This document shows positions 23,594-36,290 of a DNA stretch of 64,000 nt, piece after piece (position 1 is the stretch's first letter; each line of letters begins with the position of its first letter). The notes below the pieces were generated by a model, which did no database searches, was not told the DNA's origin, and saw only the letters and a program-made list of their open reading frames with translations. The DNA lies in contig NC_063155.1 in the NCBI RefSeq assembly GCF_020921035.1, positions 26,219,294 to 26,283,293 of the forward strand. The letters run 5' to 3'. The position numbers and the translations under genes are program-made. Source of the stretch: Rhodamnia argentea. Taxonomy: Eukaryota > Streptophyta > Magnoliopsida > Myrtales > Myrtaceae.

Positions 23594-25948
23594 ATGACGC
23601 TTTACATGCCCTTGTTCAGGGCATGCGCGCGCTTGCGGACACTGACTCAGCTCCATGCCCATCTCCTGGTCGCGGGCCTCCACCGAGACCCGCTCGCTTC
23701 CACCAAGCTCATCCAGTCCTACGCCGAAATGGGCTCTCTCGGATCCTCGCGGCTTGTCTTTGACCATTTTCACGATGCTGATTCCTTCATGTGGGGCGTG
23801 CTTATCAAGTGCTGCGTGTGGGGTCGCGCTTTTGAGCAAGCCGTTTCGCTTTACCGTGAAATGGTCTGCCAACGGAAGGAGATCACTAGGTTCATATACC
23901 CATCTGTGTTACGAGCCTGCTCTTGCTCAGGCAATCTCAGCGCGGGCGAAACTGTCCACGGGACGATCATTAAGTGTGGGTTGGATGGGGACCATGTGAT
24001 TCAATCTTCATTGCTCTGTGTGTACGGAGAAATGGGCTCGCTGCATAATGCCAGGAAGGTGTTCGATGATATGTCAGGTACAGATGTGGTTTCTTGGAGT
24101 TCGATGATCTCCAGTTACGTTGATAATGGGGATCCAAGTGGAGGGCTGGATGTGTTTCGTTGGATGCTTTTACAAGGTTTTGAGCCCGACTCCGTCACAA
24201 TGATTGGTGTCGCTGAGGTTTGTGCCCAATTGGGTTCTTTGTGTTTGGCAAGGTTGACCCATGGTCAAGTCTTGACAAGAAATATCGAATGTGATGATGC
24301 AACATTGAATAACAGTCTTGTCGCTATGTACAGTAAATGTGGTGATCTGTCTAGTGCAGAGGTTCTCTTCAATACCGCCACTTGCCGGTCTGCTGCCTCA
24401 TGGACTGCAATGATTTCGAGCTATAATCAGAGAGGGTGCTTTCGTGAAGCACTTGATGTTTTTTCAGAAATGCAGGAATCCCAGAGTAAAGCTAATAATG
24501 TTACCATGATGGCTATTTTATGTTCTTGTGCAAGGTTGGGGTGGCTGAGAGAGGGGCAGTCAGTTCATTGTTTTGTCATTAAAAATGCTATGGATCCGGG
24601 ATATGATTTTCTAGGGCCACCATTGATAGAGTTCTATGCTGACTGTGGAAGAGTACCTGATAGCGAGAAGACTTTTATGACAATTGAAGAGAGAGATGCT
24701 GTCTCATGGAATATGCTCATAACTGTTTATGCACGAAAAGGGTTTTTAGAAGAGGCTTTATCAACGTTTTTACAGATGCGAGGACAGGGAGTAGTACCAG
24801 ACTCATTCAGCTTAACAACATCACTGTGGTCTTGTGGAAGCATGGGTTGTTCGCAGCTTGGATGTCAAATTCATGGTGTTGTAATGAAATCCCATATTCA
24901 CAATGAATTTGTACAAAATGCACTTATTGATATGTACTCAAAATGTGGCTATTTGGATTCTGCATACGGAGTGTTTCTTGAGATCCATAAGAGAGATATT
25001 GTTACTTGGAATACAATGATTTGTGGATTTTGTCAGAACGGTTATTCTCTAGAAGCCATCCATCTTTTTGATGAAATGTACTTGAACTGCTTCATAATGG
25101 ATGAAGTCAGCTTCCTTAGTGTAATTCAAGCTTGTTCACATTTAGGATACCTAGAAAAGGGTAAATGGGTTCACCACAAGCTCATTATCAATGGTGTAAG
25201 AAAAGATCTGTACATTGATACAGCTTTAACGGATATGTATGCCAAATCTGGAGACCTCAAATCCGCCCAAGCAGTTTTTGATAGCATGCCTGAGAAAACT
25301 GTGGTTTCGTGGAGTGCCATGATAGCTGGTTATGGAACCCATGGTCAGGTCGATATAGCCATCTCTCTTTTCAATCAAATGGTGCAAATGGGAATACAAC
25401 CAAATGATATCACCTTTATGAATGTCCTATCAGCTTGCAGTCACGCAGGATCTGTGGAGCACGGGAAGCTCTATTTCAGGTTAATGAATTCCCATGGAGT
25501 TGCTCCCAAGTTGGAACATTTTGCTTGTCTAATCGATCTTCTCAGTCGTTCTGGGAATCTCGATGAAGCATATTCAGTCATCTCTTCCATGCCTTTCCCT
25601 GCAGATTCTAGCATCTGGGGTGCCTTCATCAGTGGTTGTCGTATTCATCGGAGAATGGACATTTTCCAAATTATTCAAAGGGATCTTTTAGATGTTGATA
25701 CGGACGACACGGGGTACTACACATTGTTATCTAATATACATGCGGAAGAAGGGAATTGGGGTCAATCTCGAAAACTAAGGTTGACAATGGAAAGCACAGG
25801 TTTAAAGAAAGTACCCGGATACAGCTTGATTGAACTTGGTAACAGAACATATAAATTTGGAGCAGGAGACATGTCTAACCTGCAAATTGAGGAAATATGC
25901 AATATATGGGAAAGAAATCTACAAAACTTGGCTCTGGAACAATGTTAG
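23594..25948 (+). CDS. Pentatricopeptide repeat protein, PLS class with E/E+ domain (At1g69350-like)
   Basis: Single-exon gene of 784 residues. The first ATG at 23594 gives MTLYMPLFRACARL, matching the family start; there is little transit peptide ahead of the repeats. PPR units (QLHAHLLVAGL, LIDMYSKCGYLDSA, VVSWSAMIAGYGTHG, FMNVLSACSHAGSVEHG) run to about residue 640. They are followed by an E/E+ region (GYYTLLSNIHAEEGNW, GLKKVPGYSLIEL, FGAGD). No DYW domain follows. Expected role: sequence-specific organelle RNA binding, probably at an editing site. The best match from memory is At1g69350, which in Arabidopsis sits beside a DUF863 gene and a macro-domain gene, the same neighbours as here. 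Confidence 0.93.
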   Translation: MTLYMPLFRACARLRTLTQLHAHLLVAGLHRDPLASTKLIQSYAEMGSLGSSRLVFDHFHDADSFMWGVLIKCCVWGRAFEQAVSLYREMVCQRKEITRFIYPSVLRACSCSGNLSAGETVHGTIIKCGLDGDHVIQSSLLCVYGEMGSLHNARKVFDDMSGTDVVSWSSMISSYVDNGDPSGGLDVFRWMLLQGFEPDSVTMIGVAEVCAQLGSLCLARLTHGQVLTRNIECDDATLNNSLVAMYSKCGDLSSAEVLFNTATCRSAASWTAMISSYNQRGCFREALDVFSEMQESQSKANNVTMMAILCSCARLGWLREGQSVHCFVIKNAMDPGYDFLGPPLIEFYADCGRVPDSEKTFMTIEERDAVSWNMLITVYARKGFLEEALSTFLQMRGQGVVPDSFSLTTSLWSCGSMGCSQLGCQIHGVVMKSHIHNEFVQNALIDMYSKCGYLDSAYGVFLEIHKRDIVTWNTMICGFCQNGYSLEAIHLFDEMYLNCFIMDEVSFLSVIQACSHLGYLEKGKWVHHKLIINGVRKDLYIDTALTDMYAKSGDLKSAQAVFDSMPEKTVVSWSAMIAGYGTHGQVDIAISLFNQMVQMGIQPNDITFMNVLSACSHAGSVEHGKLYFRLMNSHGVAPKLEHFACLIDLLSRSGNLDEAYSVISSMPFPADSSIWGAFISGCRIHRRMDIFQIIQRDLLDVDTDDTGYYTLLSNIHAEEGNWGQSRKLRLTMESTGLKKVPGYSLIELGNRTYKFGAGDMSNLQIEEICNIWERNLQNLALEQC

Positions 25949-26341
25949 TTGGAGAATGATATTCCCTAGTGTCTATAACATCTATTTCCTTCGTATGTCA
26001 CCTTGACATGGAAATCCTCTCCTGTCTTTCTCTTAGCGCTCTCTCTCTCTCTCTCCTTCTCAGCAGAGAGCGTCAGTGGAGAACCAAGCGATTAATTTAT
26101 TCCTGGAGGAAGATGAATGAGGAAATCAACACATCAAGGGTTGGAGTCTCTGCTCCACCATTGAAGAAAGAGCTATTCACAGAGCCCATTTTTCTAGTCT
26201 ATATCCCATGGGATTAGGATTAGTTCTCCGAGGCCAGGTTGCTGCCCAACGAGGATGGCTTCTAGAAAGATCTCTAATAATCAGCCAAGATGGGGTGTTT
26301 TTTACGGAGTTAATAGCATGAATTGAGTGCTCGAATTACTC
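25949..26341 (+). other. 3' region of the second PPR gene
   Basis: Transcript-like sequence with a CT microsatellite at about 26040-26056. No gene seen. Confidence 0.35.
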
Positions 26342-26587
26342 TCACACAGAACTCTGGCCTTCATGCTGAACATTCTGGATGGTGAGAGGCAAATCATTTT
26401 CTTCTGCTTGCAGCGGAGAGACTACAGTTCGACCTCCTGCTGCTGCTGTGGCGCCCAACAAAGTCTCAGGATGATGTCTGACAATTAGAGCTGAAGCACC
26501 ATTGTGTGAGGATGAAAGCAGTATGCTCATTAATCTTGATATGGTGTCTCCTGTTGGAGGGACTCTAGCACTAACGATACGTTGGGT
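26342..26587 (-). pseudogene. Unidentified coding-like fragment
   Basis: On the minus strand an open frame of about 82 codons ends in a stop at 26342 with the peptide ENDLPLTIQNVQHEGQSSV. Its composition looks like real protein (for example SALIVRHHPETLLGATAAAGG). An upstream stop at about 26588 closes it, and an ATG lies at 26530. I do not recognise the family. It may be the last exon of a broken gene or a captured gene fragment. Confidence 0.3.
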
Positions 26588-26758
26588 CTTTTAGGTAAGG
26601 CCAAGATGGTATTCCTTCCATTAGGGAGCTCCGCCTAGGTGCCTGCCAGTTGTTTTATGATGCCCTGAAATGTCCAGCCTTGCGTCCGGATCAATGGACT
26701 TATCACGAAATTCCCACAATCTCCAATATACGATGCCGGGGGAAGCTGTTTCGGAAGT

Positions 26759-27214
26759 TCAATAAGCTTTGCCAGGAATTCTCTCCCTACCAAGTGACTG
26801 CATATGAAGGCTCCAGCCGACCCGAACCCGAGTTATTATTCTGGTCACGGGACAGTAGCGCACAACATGAAGTATTGTCTCGTTCTGCGTGTGACATGAA
26901 AGGACAGTGTTCATCTGCACGACACATGAATTGTCCAAGTTTGCTCTGTGAGTGGTAGGTACATTCTCCGAATGGTCTACAGTGGCTCGCAGATTTTGCA
27001 TAGAAAATTTATGTTTCTTCAATAGGTGAATTTTCCGGATGAAGTACCAGCGGACAGCAAAATATTCATTAGTTCGCGAGCGCCACGTTAATAGCTGACG
27101 CGACCGTGCATTCTTCCATTCTGAACCTGTTACGGATTTTTTTCTATCAGCATATAAGGGTATACTGATACGGATTTTAATGAACAAGATAAAAAAAATC
27201 TCCGTCCACCTCAC
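26759..27214 (-). pseudogene. Possible remnant of a LINE-type reverse-transcriptase C-terminus
   Basis: The minus-strand translation contains SCHTQNETILHVVRYCPV. This resembles the zinc-binding domain found after plant non-LTR reverse transcriptases (C-x-C, then ET-x2-H, then CP). Nothing of the catalytic part is visible, and the upstream part of the frame is not convincing. I treat it as a decayed fragment at best. Confidence 0.25.
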
Positions 27215-28194
27215 CTTCCTCTTCCATCTACACTTCCTCCTCCATCTACAGCCACTTTAAGCCCAACCTCCACGCCTCCCTCCACTATGACCACCAGCAA
27301 AGTTGTCGGCGCCGCGTCCAAGGCGTCCAACCCTCTCCATGGTCTCTGTGGTCGACGTTCCTTCCCTTAACTTCATTGCCACAGATCAAATCTGAAGTCA
27401 TGGTGGCGGTTATGGGCTCAGCAGCCATGGACGGCCAGATCTCAAGAGTCGGCCAAAAAAGATACCTTCACGCGGCATCTCATGGCCATGGACGACGGCC
27501 AGATTCAGGAAGAAAGAAGAGGAGAAAAATCAGATTTTTATTTCTTAGATCAAACTCAGCAACCACATGTCAGTTAATTAACAAAACATCGCACGCCACG
27601 TGTGATAAAGGCCAAACTGACTAAGAAAAAGTTATGTCATTCAACCTCGAATTCAAGTATTTGACCAGCAATTCAATATTGCTGACCTCTCAAAACTCGG
27701 TACTGAGAAAATTAATGCACAAGCCCCCTTTCTCTTCCATTCTTTTTAACGGATTTTAGACAATTTAAAGCACAATTTTCGAGAACTGGCGGTATCCTAA
27801 TCTCAAGAGCAATTGAGTAAAAATCATCTCCTGGAGAGGTTGGGGGGGTGTGAGTATTGAAGTTGGAAGTAACTGCTACTTTGTGGAAGGCAGGCAGAAA
27901 AAAGTATTCTATCCAGTCAGGTCCGGAGCGCCAGAAAGAAGAATTATTTTCAAATCCCATCATACCTCATTCATCCAGGATACAGCAAGAAACAAATAAA
28001 CTTTATTCTATCTTAAGTCAAACAAATCGTCAATCTAAAACACTTACAGAGAAAGAGGGGAAGAAAGAATAAACAACAGCTTATGATTTTGTACCCAACT
28101 GTTAGCCGAAGACACATCAAGCCAGCTTTAGAGAGAGAGAGAGAGAGAGAATTGTGCTGATGCTTGTCGCCCAATCAAACTGTAGTTGGTATTA
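27215..28194. other. Spacer and probable 3' UTR of the macro-domain gene
   Basis: No gene found. A GA microsatellite lies at about 28129-28150, just downstream of the stop of the minus-strand macro gene. Confidence 0.4.
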
Positions 28195-31100
28195 CTATGG
28201 CCGCTGATACACGTATTTGGTTCTGGGATCCACAATTAGACCCTTACCACCGTTCACTTCTAAATCGTGCCTGCACAAATAAACAAGGAAAAACTTTTAC
28301 TTCGTATTTCCTCTGGGTCGACAAGATCCATACATGGGATCTCCACCAGAGCCACTAATAGCCACAGAATGCCATAACTAGTTTAAAAGCTTCCTGCAGT
28401 CCTTTGGGTTAATGAAAGTCAGCTGATCAATAAAGTGCAACCCTGCCCAACAGAAGAACCATCGCTTTTGTTGTTATTGTTTCGATGATGTGCCAAACAA
28501 TTCCAGTTCCGATCCAGTAATACATTAAAAGACGAAGCAACTATGTGCATGCCAAGAGTAAATATATGCAATTAGGTGCAAGCCGTAAGTAAGTTGATAT
28601 ATTTGCAAGGGTACCGAAATATGTAAAAAGATGGAACCGAGAACTTAACTGGAACACAAAATCGGGTATTGTCAACTGCTCACGAGGGACATATCTGAAT
28701 AATTGCAGGAGTCTATCAACGTAAACCACTTTCTTCCACACCTAAATTTTAAATTATCAATGCTTCGACAAACAATAGATAGCTTCCAAAAAATTTCAGG
28801 TCCGGATGACATATACAGGAAGAATTCAGACATACCACATTGTCTACAAACAACTGCAAGGCAAAAATTGTGGCCTTCAGGTGAAAAGTTGGGTGAAGAA
28901 CATAGATTGCCTGCAAAAAGGCAGTGAAGGTCAATGTACATACTAATACATTTCTGCGCACATTCCCCGCAAAATCACATAATAAAGTACCGCATACATG
29001 CAAATTACGCTGGTGCTTACGACCGAGTATCTGTTGCAACCGCCTCATCCATCCCAGTTCAGGTTGACTGTGAAAAATTGCATATGCAGTAAACAAAGTA
29101 GCGCACGCACCAAATTGAAAACCTACAAACACTTCCATTCCACTTGCATACAAATGTGATTCTCAGAAATGTATCAACTCACTTCACATCCAAGCCATCA
29201 TTTTACTTCCTTTGCATCAATTTAATGTATTCTTCGTCTCATCTCATATTACCTATTTAATATACTAACCAAAATTCATCCCCACAGAGGATTTCCCACT
29301 ATGTGTAAAGCCACAATAATGACTCTCAAGATGACAGTGCCAACAGTGAAAGGATAAAGAGAACTCAAACAGACGACTTCAAAGAGGATGAAAACTCTGT
29401 GTGTGGCTTTCATTACATCCTCTTTATGGTAGAGCCTCTGAGCCTCTTTATTTAATCACGATGAAGCTTTCGCAGAGGGACTTATTATTCAACAGATGTT
29501 GCAACATTATCTAAAATAGCTTTGACACTTTTAAAATACTGATAGGCAACCTATAGTCAAAATCTTATAGAAAAGTTGTATCAACACGACATTTAAAAGA
29601 TTCTATCCAAGGTCTTATCCCTCATTGGCATCCATCACCAAAATATCGCGTCATGATTGTGGCTTTCAATAGAGTTTTGTTGCTCCATTTTTCTTTCTAT
29701 AATCTCTTTCTAGGAGTGATATTGAGCTAAGCTGCTTTAGATACTTCGCTTAGTAGTTACTCAAGCTTGACTGAAAGTTACTGAGTCTAATTATAACTCG
29801 CGCTGAATTCACTATGGTTACCACAAAGTGGATCACTAAATAATTGGATCATTGATTTCTAAAACATATTTTAGATTTCAATTATTCACTTCTAATAATC
29901 TCGACTCAATAAATTCATGTAATACTTTTCCATTCTGCATTTTTTTGCACAGTAATTTTCCTCTTTATTAAGTCTCATCACTCCTGGGTGGATCTGAAGT
30001 CAGTTGAGCAGTTAATAGAGTTGAAATAATCATGATGATGAAGCTCCAGCAAAGCCAAGTGTTGACTTGTGTCAATGACTTGACTCGATCGCACTTCTAG
30101 GCCATGCTGATCACAATTCAGCACTTGCTAAGCTCATAATTAAGCTGCGAGTCAGTGGAAGCAAACAATACGTCATGATTTACATCTGTAGCAAAATAAG
30201 GTACGTACAGCTGCAAAGATGCCGCAGAATGGAAGTATACAATAGTGTAAGGTTTCTTTATTACTGGCTCGAATTCCTGAAAAACCATGACCACGAAACT
30301 TGAGTTAGTTCCATATCCTGTAAGGTCTAATTCAAAGCTTGAATAAATTATTCATCCCCGACAACAGAAAGGTGACTAGCCTCGCATCAATCAGGGCAAA
30401 AGAAATGGTCAATGCACTCCACCAGTAAACAGACTGATAATTTAACATTAATCAGCATGTTGTATTATATAAACATGCCCCTTTACTTTGCATAATCTGG
30501 ACACAAGTGCCAGAAATAGATGTACCCTGATAGGAATACTTTCAGTCAGCCCTAATAGACAGGTGGCGATCAAAACTCTTACTAGATATTACATGCTGAA
30601 TACATAAATAATTAACTAATACAGAAACTGCTTTATGCAAGTTATACAGGTCTATTTTGATTTTCTTTTTCCAATGATCTAAGAGGCACATGAGCAACCG
30701 ATTTTCCAAACAAGCAGATTGAACAGCTTATTCATAACAAAAATAAGTATGGGCACATCTAATTGCCAGGTGTCAGTCATGTCAAAAGAACAAGTAACAG
30801 TTGTGAAACTGTGGAAACTGGCGCCTGTTACCTTTACAACATAGAGGATAAATCTTTCTAGATCAAGACAGCGCAGCAGAAAATGTGCTCCCACAACTAC
30901 CATTACAGGGCGACCCTCACTATCCACCCCCCCTCGGTAACTGCAAACAGAAAATCCAATATTTAATCACGAGAAATGTAGTTCGGGTGGCATGTGCATG
31001 TGTGTGAATTATGGATAACCTTCAATCTCAACAAGGGAACTACGGAGAGAAAAACAAAAAGAAAATTGAAGATGGCATAGCCACACCCTTAAGAAAAACT

Positions 31101-34100
31101 GCATAGCCAAGATGTTTAGGTACAACCCACCAACTAAACTAATCTATGCTTTCTTTCCACTAATAAAGGTAAACTATAAGCATAGAAAAAAGGAGGAGGA
31201 TAGATGCATACACAATCTTCATCTCCGCGATTTCAGATAGATTAATAGAAGTGGCTTTAGAGAGGTATCTAGAATGAAGCGAGTATTCTTCAGCAACAGA
31301 TAAAGGAGGTCCTCCGAGATCACCAAATCCTAGCAATCTAGCACAATTCCAGCTACTCTGTGCTTGGGCAGTTTTTTCCCATTGCTCCTTTCGCCGCTGA
31401 TCTGGATCTTTAATTAATGACATGAAAGCAGGATCCAAGTATGAGTCCAAGTATGAAGAATTCCTGCAAGTCATAAGCAATTTAATAAATTCAGTTGATA
31501 CAAACAAATGAAGCACAAAGTCAAAAGGGAAAAAAGAGCAAACTTTACAATCAAAAGTACTTTATTCATAAGCAAGAACACCAAGTAAAGTGCCTTATAC
31601 ATGAAAGAGTAAGAAAGCATTAGAGGAATGCTTTTCAACTTAATTTGCTGTGAATTAAAATCATAGAGAATCCTCATTAAGAGCAGAAACATATATGCAA
31701 AAGCTCCTGTGAGAGAGAATCACAGGGAAGCAAATTAAAAAGTTCGGCCTTCTTTAGACAATAGATGGTCTTGACTCTCAAAGCTACTTTTTATTCAGGA
31801 TCATAAATAGAATTGCCTCTTCAGATGGCATAACATGAAAACAAAGTCATACCGTATAATATGGATTCCAAGAAAGCTGTATGTAGACAAGTCATAACCG
31901 ACTAAAAACAACGTTGCCATCATATATCAGGTAAACCAACCTTCTAACCAAGCCAACATCACTGACAGGAGGATCCTCAGGGGCTTGTGGAGGTCTGGGT
32001 ATAGCCTTCTTTGGCAAAGGTTTGATTCGGATTTTACGTTCATCAATAATTGTCTCACCATTTTCATCCCCAACATCTGCAGGAAGCTTGGAAATGGCTA
32101 CCTCCTCCTCGTGTTTATCTCGGGGAAAGTAAAGTGGAAGCAGTCTGCATTAGTAGTAGATATGAGAACTACACAAGAAACAGAAGCACAGGACTAAACG
32201 AATAACAAAGATAGGACAGGAAACCGAAAATTCATGCAAAGGCCTCATAAGCTACTACTCAACTAAATTACAACAATCTACACACCTTTTATAGATCTCT
32301 GTGTCAACTGCAGTCGTGGTGCAAAAAACAACAGCTTTAATTTTGTCCTTTTGCTTCTCAAGAAAACGACGAACAGTCCCTACAGGAATAAACAGAAAGC
32401 AGAACCACGAATTTAAGAGGAAAAAATAACCCTAATACAGAATGCGCACCAACATAAGGCTAAATAAGTGTTGGCTTGATCTAGTGCAAAAGCTAAATCA
32501 ACAACCTACGGAAGCTAATAGGCATGTCAAGGAATATGTTATGATAGCCTTGTTTATGGTGGAAGCCGGATCAGATTTGCGGATCCCAGAGCCACCAGGG
32601 ACACTAGCACACAAAATTAGCTCAAGAAAAGCTTTCTTCCCTAATATAGAACTTCTGTGTGTTTGCGTTTAGTTGGCATGTTACTTCAGCTTTATGCATA
32701 TGAAGTGAAATCAGCAAAGATAGAATTGCAGGATTAGCTTTCAGACTTCTAGCGGGGAACATAATCCACTAACTTTTACTGCCAGACAGAGAAAATTATG
32801 CAGAGGGCATGGATAGAAGAAGAAGAGAAAACCGACAAGCAGGGAAGATGAAGAGCCAGCATCAGCAAATACGATGGCCATGGAGGAAACGAAAGACAAA
32901 AAGAAATAAGGAACTAGAAAGTAATACAACTTCTGTTCAATTCTCAATAGCATTCTTTTTGCCTTTTGTTCTCTTTGCTAATAAAATGGTATTCTTTTCT
33001 GTTTACATATATGTAAGTCTTCAATGTCCTATCACTACCTTTACATTTAGCAAAGCCTACAAACAACTCTTTTGGAATGAGTTCCAGCTATTGCCAGATT
33101 TAGATTAGCAAATTAAACAAGGAGATCCTTCAACTACAAAGAATCTCTTTTTGATATAGTAGTTACTCTTTATCTTATCTGAAGTAGATATCAATCTACT
33201 GAAAAAATGTATTTTAATAACTGATCATGCTAAATCACATTTAGAACATTAAATGAAACAATTCCAACAGAAACTATGGAGAAAGAAATTCTTTGCAATT
33301 GAAAAGAAATTTATACAAGAACAGGATATAAAATTGTAAAATACTGTAGAGATTCTCACTTATAGCCACATGTGCTGCTGGCTCACGTGGATAATTCTTT
33401 GAGTCTGTGTATATGCAACCCATGGCAATGCTGTACATTATATGAGTAGAAACGTGAGGCTAACACTTCAAGTTTTCAAGTAAAAACAGAACTACGGTCG
33501 AGGAAATAATACAGCTTCTAATGTGGCACAACCTTTGAAGCCCATTATCAATAAGAAGTTCAAGGCAAGAGCGGTAACAATGACTTAATGCATTCTCAGC
33601 AGCAGTATGATATTTCACAGCATATTTGGGACCAACAGTATGAATCACTCTCCTACAATTGACAATTACATTAGTTAGCCACTCAAATCATAGCACACTG
33701 CTGAAGTGTGAGGAATTTCACAAATATCTGTGAATGGCCGTGGCTAGCCTAATACAGAAGAATATACCAACCTTGCAGGAAGATCGTATGCATTTGTAAC
33801 TTTTGCCATTCCAGTCCGACATCCCCCCTGTGCCCAAGGATGCAAATAAAAAGTCAAATCCACCATGCAATTTCAGACTTCTAGGGAAACCTTCATTCCA
33901 TGAAAAGAATGGCAAAGTTCTCGCTTTGCAAGTAATCAGCCTAATCAAGATGAAAGGTGATCTTGATGCCCACAACTCTCATGTTTCCCTAAGTTCTGTC
34001 CATATCAACTCAGCTTGACAACCAAATATAGTTGGCAATGCCTGTAAGATCACAGATTCCATTCAACAGCAGCCCTACAGAACCGAAAAAATTTCACTCA

Positions 34101-35396
34101 CCAGTGTTGCACATTCTTCAGCGAGACCAGGCCCAGCAGCAGCATGTAAACCAAGACTACTGTGTGCTTCATCCATACTCTAACAATCATGAGAAAAACA
34201 TGTCACTCCTTTTTCCCAGAGAAAAGAGCAACAGTCTTTGTCACTTGTTCAAATGAATACAAGGTCCAGCCACTGAACTCAGTTTGTTCCAGAAAATGCA
34301 ATATTTCGCTAAAATGCATGTTTAAATATGACGCCAACTTGCCCTGCATGTACATCCAATAGTAGGCATATAGTGACTGAAAGGAAAACAAATATGACAA
34401 AGGGATGAACGAACTATTACTCCGAGAAGCTTTCACATGAAGCTCAAACATGTCTATCAATAAAGATCTTGCATCAAAGGGTACAAATGTTGGGAGTAAT
34501 AATCCACAAAACAAAAGAACACTTCGACCGCATAGTTAGCCAATGGGACATACTTTTGAAACTCAACTCCCTCACACACAGAGCCCTGAACTGGAATCAA
34601 TCATGAACCTTTTTTTGTTTTCAAGGTAAATAAGTTACTTTTAGGTCCTACACAAGCCCAAAGTCAGCCCAACTCCCCAATACAAAACTCAAAGCCATAC
34701 AACAACAACACTCGCCCAATCTGGCCCAAAACCAGAACCAAAGAGCTCAAGAGATGCACCAGAAACCAAAGCAGAGAAAACAACACCAGCATCAATTGTA
34801 AACTTTAGCACTGCCTAATCAGAAATTGCAAGTTTCATTGCAGCCATCGGCGAAATTTCACAAACTCAGTCAGAGGAGATGTCGTGCCCTAAATAAGAAG
34901 TCAAAAGGAATCATACTGCTGCATTTTGCGTTCTGACACGCAATCCTAAATTTAAGTTTCCCTGTTTAGGAGCAATTACCGTATGTAACACGAAAATGAA
35001 GTAGTGCAAACAAGAAAGCAACTACTGAAAAGCTATCAATCATAATAACAAGCCAAGGTTGTAACAGACAGAGAGAGTAATCACCTCGTTTGTAGCATTC
35101 ACGACTGCATCCACCTCAAGATTCCATGGGTTTCCCCTCCACAGATATATCTTTGAGTTAATTTCATGTTCTACCGGAAACCTCGATATCATCCCATTGC
35201 CAGTAATTTCAGAATATGACGTCAGAGGATCAGCAAAATATGAGTTAGAAAATGAAGGATCTTCATTTTCATAATCCAAGGACGATCTATATTCTGTATC
35301 ACTCCACCGCGGAACCTGATCCAAACTCACAACATATTCCCCACTATCAGTTGGTAATCCACCAACAGTTGTGGCAGTGGCTACAGTACGGTACAT
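28195..35396 (-). CDS. Macro domain plus CRAL-TRIO (Sec14-like) protein, GDAP2-like
   Basis: Fourteen exons on the minus strand: 35085-35396, 34102-34179, 33772-33827, 33533-33652, 33360-33430, 32286-32379, 31941-32144, 31212-31463, 30832-30940, 30209-30276, 28998-29067, 28836-28910, 28650-28741 and 28195-28270. All junctions are GT-AG and the phases agree, giving 558 residues, the family's usual size. Residues about 86-260 form a macro domain (WRGNPWNLEVDAVVNATNE, HAAAGPGLAEECATL, GCRTGMAKVTNAYDLPARRVIHTVGP), the fold that binds ADP-ribose. Residues about 395-535 form a CRAL-TRIO lipid-binding-type domain (PVMVVVGAHFLLRCLD, IVYFHSAASLQ, YVLHPTFHLKA). The plant gene corresponds, from memory, to At1g69340 and to animal GDAP2. 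Whether it binds or hydrolyses ADP-ribose is not known from the sequence. Confidence 0.95.
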
Positions 35397-36290
35397 TTTC
35401 CGTAAGTTGGAGACTTCTCAACTCAAGTCACCAGTGATCAATTCTTCCGCATTAAAGAGCGGACAAGCACCCGGGAGCAAGCACCACCTGAATTCAACTT
35501 CCAATTGCCCACGCTATTTCACAATGTAAAAAAAAAAAAGATCGCCAGTCAACTATATTTCCCCGGTAACAACCAAAAAGCAGAAAAATAAGTATGCAGG
35601 GCAAGTTGCACACCGCTTTAACCTTCCAATCTACCAAGTGCGCAATTCAAACAAACAGAAACATTTTTTTTCAAACTCATACTCCATAATTCAACAAGGA
35701 AGTCAATTGTAGAACTGACCAACATGTCCAAATCAACTAAACACCCAATTCCAAATTCAATGCATCTCCGAAGGGCACCGCCACAAGTACACCATCAAGC
35801 ATCACTAACTATAAAAAAAAAATTCAGAGACAACGCTGACGGCAGCTCGGAGATTGGAAACGCGGAATTCCAAACAAAATTCCGAAGCTTAATCTGGTGG
35901 AAGCTCCAAATTCACAGAACAAAAAAAACCGTAAAACCAAAAGCGTTCCTCTTCCATTCGCTCCACCTCCGTACTCGCGCAATACGAGAGTCGTGACCAA
36001 TTCCGAAGACTTCAACCGCTACAATCCGCGGCTCTCTCGAGACCCGAAACTAGAAGGAAATCGAGGATCAACACGACATGATCGAGCGGAAGTAAGAGCG
36101 CACGCGCATGGGTGAGGGTGGGGAAGAAAAAGCTTGGGCTCACCGACGAGATTGCGGAGGAGGGGGGCTCCGGGCGAATTGGAATGGCGAATCCGTTCGT
36201 ACAGCCAGTTTTGCTGAGGGGGGTTGATGATGATGAGCTTGCAATTTCGCAATTGCAGAGAGCTCCTTCTCATTTGTTTCTTGTCTTCTT
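35397..36290 (-). promoter_or_regulatory. Leader and promoter region of the macro-domain gene
   Basis: GC content rises between 35940 and 36270, on the 5' side of the minus-strand gene, as expected for a leader exon. An AG-rich boundary near 35500 suggests a 5'-UTR intron, but I cannot define its ends. No competing coding frame is convincing on either strand. Confidence 0.35.
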
